Source: Catenaria anguillulae PL171
Lineage: Eukaryota; Blastocladiomycota; Blastocladiomycetes; Blastocladiales; Catenariaceae
Assembly: GCA_002102555.1 (NCBI GenBank)
Contig: MCFL01000010.1
Span: 124,001-188,000, forward strand
Length of the DNA: 64,000 nucleotides
Reading direction: 5' to 3'
In this document: positions 55,479-64,000 of the stretch, one piece after another
Numbering within the stretch: position 1 is the stretch's first letter
How the letters are laid out: every line of letters begins with the position of its first letter
Notes under the pieces: generated by a model
The model's input: only the letters and a program-made list of their open reading frames with translations
Database searches by the model: none
What the model was told of the DNA's origin: nothing
Made by a program: the position numbers and the translations under genes

Positions 55479-58400
55479 ATGGCGTTGGATTCAGCCCGTG
55501 CTTTCTTGACTTGTACGTTACCGATGCTCTGCCTTTTGTACCCACTGCCGTCTGCTGCTGACCGCGGTTGTTGTGACCACAGTGCCATCGCCTCGGCCCT
55601 TCCAGCCGCCGTCTTCCTCATCGCCTTTGTGATTGCCCTGTGGTGCAACCGCCACTCCCGCTTTGCCTACTCGCTCATCGCCAATGCGCCCGCAAACGTC
55701 CATGCCGCCGCCCCACTTGCCATCAACACCCGCTTTGGGGCCACCCTGATCGGGTTCACCGTCCTCTGCGTCGTTGCCCATGGCGGATCCATTGCCATGC
55801 TGCTCGATCCCGCACACAACGGCGGCAACACTACAGGCTCCTTGGAGCGTGGGCCTTTGGTCGCTGCAGGCATTCGCAGCCTGACCTGGTCACTCGCGGC
55901 ATTGCTCGCGGTGTACACAGTGTTCCGGCCCAACCAGCCGCGGTTCCGTGGGTACATTCCGTGGCCCAGCGTGCTTGGCGTGTTCTTCCTCGCATCAGCA
56001 GTTTGCTCTACCATGTCGTTTGTCGTACTGCATTTCCATGTCACGTCGCTCTACGACATTGTCCAGTTGGTTGCTGCTACGCTTGCCACGTTTCTTGCTG
56101 CCCTCTACTTTGGCACTGCCCTGCTCATCAAGGACGCTGCCCATCCGCCCGCGCCCTCTTACAACCCAGCTGCCCCGGAATCCGATGGACCTGCACCGCA
56201 ACTTCCTGCCAGTAAGGAAGTCACCGCCTCGCTCTTTTCCCTCGCCTACTTTTCGTGGTTCTCGGAAATCGTTGCTCTGGGCTCGCAAAAGTCGCTGGAA
56301 ATGGACGATCTCTGGGATCTTTATCCCAGCGATTCTGCGGCTGCGTCCAATCTCGTTTACTCGCAAATCACGCAATCGCGATCCAACCTGTCCCTCGTTC
56401 ATGCGCTCTATCTGTCGGTCGCACATCATCTGCACTTGCAAATCGTCACGGGTGTTCTTGGCGCCGTCTTGGCCTTTCTGGCCCATTCTTCTTGAACCGG
56501 CTCATCACATTTATGCAGTCATCGGACCCGAACGTCGTGCTCGGGTTGGCGTTTGTGGCAAGTTTGTTCTTGGGCACCGTGTTGAAGAGTGCCATGGATA
56601 ACCAGACGTACTTTCGTGGTCGGCGGATCGGATGTCGTGTGCGTGCCATCTTGATTGGCCAGGTGTATGCCAAGGCGCTACGCGCTCGCGATACCCAAGT
56701 GGCCGTGGGCAAGGTCATGAACATGATGCAGATTGATGCAAACAAGATTCTCGAGTTTAGTTGCTACACGCACTATTTCGTCACGGTACGCTCATTTTCA
56801 CATTTTGTCTCGTGGACTGCCATCATTTCTGATTTTTTTTTTTTTTGTTTCGGGACAGACTCCGATGCAAATCGTCATTGCCATTGCCGCTCTCTATAAA
56901 CTTCTTGGATGGGCCAGTCTAGCTGGCGTCGGCGTCATGTTTTGTGTTATCCCCATCAACGCCATCACGGGTAACCGAGCCACTCTCTTGCAACACCGTC
57001 TCATGGAAGCCACCGACAAACGCACCCAAGTGTCGACCGAGATCTTTTCCGGCATTCGAACCTTAAAAACATTTGGGTGGGAACTCAACACGCTCGAATG
57101 GATCCGGCGCGTGCGTACGGGCGAACTGTTTCATTTGCGCAAGTACCTCGACTTCACCATCGCTCTCAGCTTGATGTGGTACATTGTGCCCCTGGCAGTC
57201 ACCATGGGCACATTCTTCTGCTACGCGGTGCTCATGGGCGAGACGCTCACGGCAACCAAGGTGTTTACGGCCATTTCGCTCTTCATGGCACTCAAGTTTC
57301 CGCTCTTTGTGCTACCCGACATGGTCATTCGCATGCTCGAAGTGCGCGTGTCGGTCAACCGCATCAAGGACTTTTTGGCCGAGCCCGAGGTGGCAAGGTT
57401 GCCCACAACGCCCGAGATTCGCCTCAACCACGCATCCTTGGCGTATGCCACTGCAACAGTGCTCCGAGCGCATCGTCAACGCCTACCGCCTCGCCCACAA
57501 CCCCTGTGCCGGCGCCGATCAACAAGCAAGTGTTGACCGACATTTCCGTGTCGATTCCCAAGGGAAAATTGACGCTGATTATCGGTAAAACGGTGCTGGC
57601 AAAACGTCCTTGTTGCATTCCCTGTTGGGCGAGCTGGCCATGACGGAGGGGACCGTGAGTGTGCCGCGGTCGTTTGCCTATGTGTCGCAGCAAGCGTGGT
57701 TGCAGAATGCGACGATTCGTGACAAGTACGTCAACTTGATTTTCTCGTATGCCTTTGTCTGTTGTTGGCTGACCGTGATTGTTGCTCAGCATTTTGTTTG
57801 GCTCGAGTTATCATGCCGCACGGTTCAACAAGGTCATTCACGCGTGCGGGATGGCCGAGATCTTGAAATTCTTCCTGCTGGCGCAGAGACTGAGGTTGGT
57901 GATAAGGGTGTTGGGGTGCGTTTTTGCCTTTTGCCTACCGATTTTCGATAGGGTTGTAGGGCGTTGACTCCGTTGTTTGTACATGACGTTAGCTCTCTGG
58001 TGGCCAAAAGCAACGCCTCAACCTGTCCCGTGCGGCTTACTCTCTGCACGACACCGTCATCGTACGTGTATTTTGTCACACTGGATTTCCACGACGCACG
58101 CTCTCACTCAATGCCACATAGATGGACGACATTTTGTCTGCCCTGACACGGTCGTTGCCAAACACGTCTTTGAACACTGCGTGCTGTCGCTCATGAAATC
58201 GCGCACCCGCGTCCTTGTCACGCACGCCGTTTCCCTCACCTTGCACCGAGCCGACCATGTGATTGTCGTCGAGGACGGCCGCATCAAGGCGCAAGGCACG
58301 CCCGCCGACGTGAGCCAGTTGGGCTTACTTGATGAGCTGATCCGCGAAGAGGAAGATCATTCCGTGTCGCTCGATTCGACCACACAAGGCGGCACAGGAA

Positions 58401-60814
58401 TCCCAATTGCGTCTGCATCGGGCAGCGTGCGCGCGTCACGCGAGGATGGGCTTGGGTCGTTGGGTGCGCTGTCGTCGTCCGTGTCTGTGTCGCTGTCAAA
58501 GTCGCTTTCAAAGTCGTTTGGCGGCGCGAGTGCCAGTGGGTATTTGCAGGTCGGCCCAGAGTATCGCAGAAAGCGTCAGATGAGCATGCAGTCCATGGCG
58601 TCGGTCGAAGAGGCCGGGGCGGCGCACATGTCGGCGCTGTCGAATACTGACACCAGTTTGGTTGTTGGGAGTTACAATGGCGCCGGAAGTGGGTCCTTGA
58701 CCATGAACGGGACGTCGGGATCAACGTCGGCCGCTGCGGCGTCTGCGACAGCGTCCACACCCTTGTTGCCTGCAGGGTCCAATCCGGCGGCAGGTAGGCT
58801 CGTCCAGGAGGAAGACCGGGCGCGCGGCAGCGTGCAATGGCGCGTGTACAAGGCATGGATCACGGCTGCGGGCGGCATGGGCTTTTGGATTGCTTTGGTC
58901 ATCATGCTCGTCATGCAGCAGCTCGGAACCGTGGGCCAGGATTTGTGGCTGCGTCACTGGACCAATGCGTACGCCAAGGCCAGCGCCGGCCAAGTCGTGG
59001 ATGTGTGGTACTACCTGGGCATGTACATTGTGATTGGCGTGTGCACGATTAGCGTCATCGGGTTGCGGCTCACCTTGCAGTTCCGTGGATCGATGCGTGC
59101 GAGTACCGTGTTGCACGAAAAGTTGCTTGAGAATTTGCTGTATGCCAAGGTCAGGTTCTTTGACACAACGCCTTGGGTCGAATCAGTGCGTTTTTCTCGC
59201 CTCCCTTTCCACAAGTTCGTGAGCAGAGTCTGACTGGCTTTGGCGAATTGCAGTCAACCGGCTGTCCCGCGACATGCAAACCATTGACCGAGATCTTGCT
59301 CGGGATATCGTCGACGCCCTTTACAATCTCGGCACATTGCTCTCCATTATCATCCTGATTTCGTGCGCGGCCCGCTCTTCACCTTGTTCCTCATCCCAAT
59401 CGGATTCCTGTGCTGGTCCATTGGCCAATACTTTTTGCGGTGCTCGCGCGAACTCAAGCGCCTCGACTCGCTCACACGGTCGCCCATCTACTCGCTCTTC
59501 ACCGAGACCCTGTCTGGCGTGTCTGTTATCCGCGCATACCACCACGAGGACCGGTTCATGGCCGACATTTTCAAGCGCGTCGACGTCAACCACCGCGCCT
59601 TTTTTTACTTGTGGATCAGCAACCGGTGGCTCAATGTGCGGTCCGACTTTATCGGCGCACTCATTGTGCTGACAACAGGCCTCGTGCTGCTCGTGGCCAG
59701 GGACTGGATGGATCCGGCGCTTAGCGGCATGCTTCTATCGTATGCGCTCAATGTCTCGGACAGTCTCATGTGGTTGATTCGAGTGCAAGCCATGGTCGAG
59801 ATGGACATGAACAGCATTGAGCGCGTCGACGAGTGGATCGAGGCCATTGAGACCGAGCCAAGGAGCGGTGGGTTGACGGAGCGCGAGTTGCCTGCCGGGT
59901 GGCCCCGGAGTGGCGCGGTTCAGGTGGATAACTTGACGGTGCAGTATTCCGCAACGGCCGGGCCCGTCTTGAAGAATGTGTCGTTTGCCATTCCTCCGCG
60001 CGCGAAAATGGCCGCGGTCGGTCGCACAGGCGCAGGGAAGAGTACTCTTGCGACGGCCATGTTTAGGTTCATTGAAATACCGGCGGAACCATCAAGATTG
60101 ATGGTGTTGATATTGCGACCGTGGATTTGCACACGCTGCGCACTGCTCTGACCATGGTTCCTCAAGGTACATACGGGGTTTTACATCCAAGCAAGTAGCT
60201 TTACTTGTGTGTGCGCATCCTGACTTGGTTGGGTGTTTGTGTCATTTGCAGATCCCGTGCTCTTTACTGGCACCGTTCGCACCAACCTCGACATCTTTTC
60301 TCGCTATTCGGATCCCGAGCTCAAGGATGTGCTCAAACGCATTCATCTTGGACACTTGACGCTGGACGAGCCCGTCACTGAAAACGGCGCCAATTTCTCG
60401 GTCGGTACCCGGCAAATGTTGTCACTGGGCCGGGCATTGCTCCGTCGTCCCAAGGTGCTCATTCTTGACGAGGCATCGTCCAATTTGGACGGCGCTACCG
60501 ACGCACTGATCACTCAAACGATTCGCGAAGAATTCAAGGACACGACCGTCATTACAATTGCTCACCGTCTTCAAACGGTCCGTCTTTCATCTGTTGGGCC
60601 ATGCTCAGCGCCATCGCGACCACTTGGCACTCATTGTTCAGCTTGACACTTGATGTAGATTATCGACTACGATGCGGTTCTGGTCCTGGACGCTGGCCAA
60701 GTCCAAGAATTTGGCAGTCCCCGCGAACTCATGAACAAGTCGGGAGGCATGTTCCAAAAGATGTGCAAGGAGAGCGGGCAGTTTGAGGCTCTGTTGTCCG
60801 CAACCAAAAAGTGA
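55479..60814 (+). CDS. ABCC-type (MRP/Ycf1-like) full ABC transporter, with eight single-base losses
   Basis: ATP-driven exporter or vacuolar importer of anionic conjugates (family knowledge). Eight exons: 55479-56785, 56859-57725, 57790-57915, 57993-58061, 58122-59185, 59254-60166, 60252-60577, 60659-60814. An N-terminal TMD0-like region is followed by TMD1. NBD1: LTLIIGKT (Walker A, then [10 protein letters not shown] in the next frame), AYVSQQAW (Q loop), [27 protein letters not shown] (the usual MRP Asp in place of catalytic Glu), VTHAV. A Ser-rich linker and TMD2 follow. NBD2: [58 protein letters not shown]. One base seems lost near 56484, 57447, 57592, 57850, 58143, 59177, 59362 and 60085. 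With eight added, all seven intron phases agree and the protein is 1611 aa, normal for ABCC. Confidence 0.93.
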
Positions 60815-61295
60815 ATGGATCACGCTGTGTCCGCCTTTTACCTTTTGCTCTCCCATTGTATACCTTGTCTCCTTCCCAATCTCCCAACTTTCCCTTCTCG
60901 TTGGCACCACCCACCTTATGCCCTCGATCAATTTGACGTCTACTTGCCCACAACCGGAACCGATTTTCTTGGGCGATTGCAGACCTTGGCCCTATTCCTT
61001 GTTGCAGACTTGCAGTCACTCTTTTTTTTTAATTGTTTTGAATTGTATGTATGTATCTGACTTAGGTGACTTTCTTCCGCCGAGAAGCACGTTGACCAAT
61101 ACCTGAAAAGAAGGAACCAAGGACGTGATGCAAAAACTAGGCAGTGCATTTATGTCTGGTGAGTTTGTGGTAAACATGTTGAAAGAAACAATACAATAAG
61201 AGAGTTCGGCGACGGCGGGCATCGGGCACGCAACAACTGGTCCTGGCTGCCGGATCCCCTTGCCCAAGTCTCCCTGCCTCACAATCGATGGGCAA
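60815..61295. other. Convergent spacer, 481 bases
   Basis: Between the ends of the ABC gene (+) and the DHBP synthase gene (-). Pyrimidine-rich left half, T run at 61021-61030. No gene. Confidence 0.55.
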
Positions 61296-62065
61296 TTACT
61301 TGAGCATCCACTCGCCGCCCTCCTTGTCCAACTTTGCCCGAATGTACACGGCCAAATCATCGATCGTGATGAGCTTGAGCCCATGCTCGGTCGCAAACTG
61401 CGCACAGTCGTCGCGGCGCATCATCTTGCCATTGTCGAGGACAAGCTCGCAAATGGCAGCGGCAGGCTGCATGCCGGCGAGCACGGCCAGGTCGACGGAT
61501 GCTTCGGTGTGGCCGCGACGAGCCAGCACGCCGCCGGGCTGGTACCGCAGAGGGAACAAGTGGCCGGGGCGCACAAAATCGGCGGGGGTTGTGGATGGGT
61601 TGGCGAGCAAGGTGCAGGTCAAAGCACGGTCGTGGGCCGAGATGCCCGTGGTGGTTTCTGAGGGCAAAAGGAGCGTCAGCAAGTACCGCAGACGACCCAA
61701 GTGCGGAATCGCAACGTACTGGCTTTGGCATCCACAGACACAGTGTACTTTGTGCCGTGCGACTCTGTGTGCTCTTGGGCAGGAACCATGAGCGGCAAGT
61801 TCAGCCGGTCACAAATGGACGGCAGCACTGGTGCGCAAATGAGGCCACTCGTGTACCGAACCATGAACGCCATCTTTTCCTCGGTCAAGGCCTCGGCGGC
61901 AATCACAAGGTCGCCCTCGTTTTCCCGTCCGGGGTCATCAACCACAACTACGAATTTGCCCGCGCGCATGTCGGCAATGGCGTCGGCGATCGAGTCGAAG
62001 CGGACGCCGTCGACGACAGTACCGGAGGGTGTGGGTGTCGGGTGCGAGCCGTTGGATTGGGCCAT
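61296..62065 (-). CDS. 3,4-dihydroxy-2-butanone-4-phosphate synthase (riboflavin biosynthesis, RibB/Rib3)
   Basis: Converts ribulose-5-phosphate to L-3,4-dihydroxy-2-butanone-4-phosphate plus formate, the pentose branch of riboflavin synthesis. Two exons (61720-62065, 61296-61657) around a 62-nt intron (GTACGT, branch CTGAC, acceptor CCTCAG) give 235 aa. Metal/substrate motif [19 protein letters not shown] is near the N-terminus, then [13 protein letters not shown], then [27 protein letters not shown] across the intron, [31 protein letters not shown], and ending with the C-terminal [16 protein letters not shown] region. No GTP cyclohydrolase II domain follows, so it is monofunctional as in yeast Rib3. 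The start at 62065 is just before the conserved part. Confidence 0.97.
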
Positions 62066-62830
62066 TATGTATGTGAAATGGAGCGGGAGCGAGTGGAATG
62101 GGATTCTGTTGATATTGGTCCGAGGATGGACAATGTACAAGGGAATGTCGCTGGTGAGTTACGTGCTCGCAAAACCAATGGGGATATGCTGTTTGCGTAG
62201 TTGGGATGGGCCAAGACCGCAGCGGCCGCCGCTGGCGACCAAGGTTGCCTGCCTCACTGCAGCGATCTGGCAGGCAGCCGCATCCAAGGAGCGAGGCCGG
62301 GCTGGCGTGCGACGCCGAAAGAATGCGGGTGGATCGGTTGGAATGCATGAAATGCTACCTTGTGGGCGGTGCAATACGGACAGTTGGTATTTACAGCATG
62401 AAATGAAGCAAATTCATTGAATCTTGGAGAGGAAGACATGTGAGAGAGTGAAATGGGACGGTGGGCCGAACGGCAGGGAGGGGGTGCGCTCGCCTTCTTG
62501 AGCACAGCCCATGGCGGCCATGACAAGCGAATTCAGGCTGCCATCGCTTGCAGTCCTCTTGACTTGTGCTCGAGCGCAAGCAGGCATCCCAAGGTGTGTG
62601 TCATGGGTGGAGTTCGTGTGCGGGCGGTGATGACACAGCACAAACGGCATTCCAGCCCGCGGAATAGTCAGCCGTTTGACGCCGCCATCCATCGCGTCGC
62701 GCTTGTTTGCGGGTGTTTGCAGCAGGCGACATCGTGCTCTGCCCGCGTCCGCATGTGAATCGAGTTATTTAGAATTGCTTAGGAGGAAGTCTATTGGGAA
62801 TATGTACAACAACACCAACAACAGCACTCC
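62066..62830. other. Gap, 765 bases
   Basis: DHBP synthase promoter side and the 3' flank of the CFAP91-like gene. No gene recognised. Confidence 0.5.
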
Positions 62831-64000
62831 TCACTGCCCAAAGTGCCGCGACGTTGACGACGACCCCGGTCTACTGTCTCCAGCTGCTCGCCTACCCGCT
62901 CGCGCTGTCGACGGCCGCGATGCCGACGTCGAAGGTGGGAGAGTCGAGCCCGGCCGTGAGGCGGGTAGCGGCACTTCAGTGCCCAACTTGAGCATATCCT
63001 CAAACGAGTGCGACAAGATCTTGGCTGACATCCCGGGCTGCTCTTGGTTTTGCTGCTGCAGCTTCAGGGAATCATCGCTCGAATCCGAATTGGAGACAAT
63101 CAAGTCCGGCCGCAACCTCGCCACCAGCTCCTCCTCGCTCTTGGAAATGCTGAATTCCTTTGCTTGGGGCGAATCTGACTGCTGTTTCAAGTCGCTCGTG
63201 TACTCATCCACAAGTTGCTCTGAAATCGGCACCTGACTCCCCGCCAACGGCGCCTCGACCACCTCGTCAAGCACGCCATACACGGCGCGATGTGCAGCAA
63301 GCAAATACCTCTGTTGTGCTTGGGCGACTTGTTCGCGGACAAGGCGCCGCTCCGTCTCTGGGAACAAAAACGAAGACACCAAGTTGGCAACCAGTGTCTC
63401 AGGCGGTAATTGACCCGCATCGTCGCGACTCGCGGCCTCCTTCTTTTCCTTGTCCCATGGCGTCAAATCGTGCACTCTGCCCTTTGCCCTGTCAATCGCC
63501 GACCGTACACGCATGCGAGCGCGCATGTCGGCGGCTTGCTGGGTACTTGATGCGACCACCTCCTCCAAAAAACTGTCGACTGTGCCCTGGTGGATTTGCA
63601 TGATGGCGCGAAACTTGCGGTCTTCCTCATACCGCATGGCAAGCTCACGCTGGCGGTTGCCAGCCTCTTGCGCCTCGCGCATGCGACGTGCGCGTTCCGC
63701 CAGGGCGGCCATAGCGGCCAGGGACTGTTGGTCTTGAAGACGTTTGATTTCGCGGTCCAAAAAGTCGAGTTGTTGGCCAACGAAATCGGCTTGGATGGTG
63801 TCTTCAAATGTGCTGGCGACTTGGTCTGCAAGTGTGGCGATAGGAGGGCCAACAAGCGCAGCAGGCCCACGCTTGATGTCCGTTTGCGCCGACGAGCCCG
63901 AGCCAACAGATGGCTGTTCTTGCTGTTGGCGGATTGGATCCACGTCGTTCGACGACACCTCCCCACCTTTGCCCGCAACGATGCCTGACGCGGCAGCCGC
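62831..64000 (-). CDS. CFAP91-like (MAATS1) axonemal protein, C-terminal part; runs off the window
   Basis: The leftward frame is open to the last base of the window, so the 5' part is missing. 389 residues are visible. A Gln/Ser-rich stretch leads into a charged helical region: DREIKRLQDQQSLAAMAALAER, then RRMREAQEAGNRQRE, RYEEDRKFRAIMQIHQGTVDSFLEEV. This fits the coiled-coil C-terminal half of CFAP91, a component of the calmodulin- and spoke-associated complex at the base of radial spokes 2 and 3 in motile cilia. The remaining about 200 residues are Ser/Pro-rich with acidic patches and no domain. It is the best evidence for a flagellated stage. The family match is by pattern, moderately sure. 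Confidence 0.7.
   Translation of the reverse strand, partial: AAAASGIVAGKGGEVSSNDVDPIRQQQEQPSVGSGSSAQTDIKRGPAALVGPPIATLADQVASTFEDTIQADFVGQQLDFLDREIKRLQDQQSLAAMAALAERARRMREAQEAGNRQRELAMRYEEDRKFRAIMQIHQGTVDSFLEEVVASSTQQAADMRARMRVRSAIDRAKGRVHDLTPWDKEKKEAASRDDAGQLPPETLVANLVSSFLFPETERRLVREQVAQAQQRYLLAAHRAVYGVLDEVVEAPLAGSQVPISEQLVDEYTSDLKQQSDSPQAKEFSISKSEEELVARLRPDLIVSNSDSSDDSLKLQQQNQEQPGMSAKILSHSFEDMLKLGTEVPLPASRPGSTLPPSTSASRPSTARAGRRAAGDSRPGSSSTSRHFGQ

Noticed and set aside
44732..60814. Programmed frameshifting as the cause of the frame breaks
   Set aside because: Twenty sites of one type in unrelated housekeeping genes without a shared slippery sequence; missing bases in the assembly are simpler.

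Overview
The window is eukaryotic nuclear DNA from a fungus. Genes are protein-coding, lie on both strands and carry short spliceosomal introns (about 60-100 nt; donors GTACGY, GTCCGT, GTGCGY or GTATG; a CTGAC/TTGAC-like branch site). No transposase, CRISPR array, rRNA or tRNA was recognised. The lifestyle clue is a CFAP91-like axonemal protein at the right edge, which implies a flagellated zoospore. Together with UDP-galactopyranose mutase, a class C GPCR, a class I photolyase and a GC-rich compact genome, it suggests a zoosporic fungus, perhaps Blastocladiomycota (inference, not proven).

Layout. 0-9 kb: mitochondrial mS38/Cox24-like protein (-); a divergent nucleotide-sugar pair, UDP-galactopyranose mutase (-) and GDP-mannose pyrophosphorylase (+); a single-exon vWA-domain orphan (+). 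9-13.7 kb: a seven-exon class C GPCR with a C-terminal PH-like domain, with a protein-kinase-like pseudoenzyme upstream on the same strand. 14.5-21.1 kb: a secreted protein, orphan 3' exons of an S9 peptidase, Erv46 and a Q-rich Myb/SANT-like factor. 21-24 kb: gene-poor. 24-33 kb: a membrane alpha/beta hydrolase, a coding relic with Trp-Trp motifs, a glycerol-3-phosphate acyltransferase and an unknown membrane-anchored protein. 34-44 kb: PCNA, a very acidic nuclear-type protein with two SUMO-interaction motifs, ribosomal protein eL22, a small unknown protein and an aberrant EF-1alpha-like GTPase. 44.7-61 kb: TM9SF/EMP70, acyl-CoA dehydrogenase, a cyclin-box protein, CPD photolyase, a putative GPI-anchored repeat protein and a full-length ABCC transporter. 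61-64 kb: DHBP synthase (riboflavin) and the CFAP91-like gene, which runs off the window.

From about 44.9 to 60.1 kb almost every gene is broken by single-base losses: 5 in TM9SF, 3 in the dehydrogenase, 2 in the photolyase, 2 in the GPI protein and 8 in the ABCC gene. Adding one base at each makes every exon phase consistent. Splice sites and catalytic motifs are intact, so these look like sequence errors rather than dead genes.

The genes are mostly housekeeping: secretory pathway (Erv46, TM9SF), lipid (GPAT, acyl-CoA dehydrogenase), cell-wall sugar (UGM, GDP-Man), replication and repair (PCNA, photolyase). Set among them are a few lineage-type genes: GPCR-PH, pseudokinase, vWA orphan, EF-1A-like and the SIM protein.
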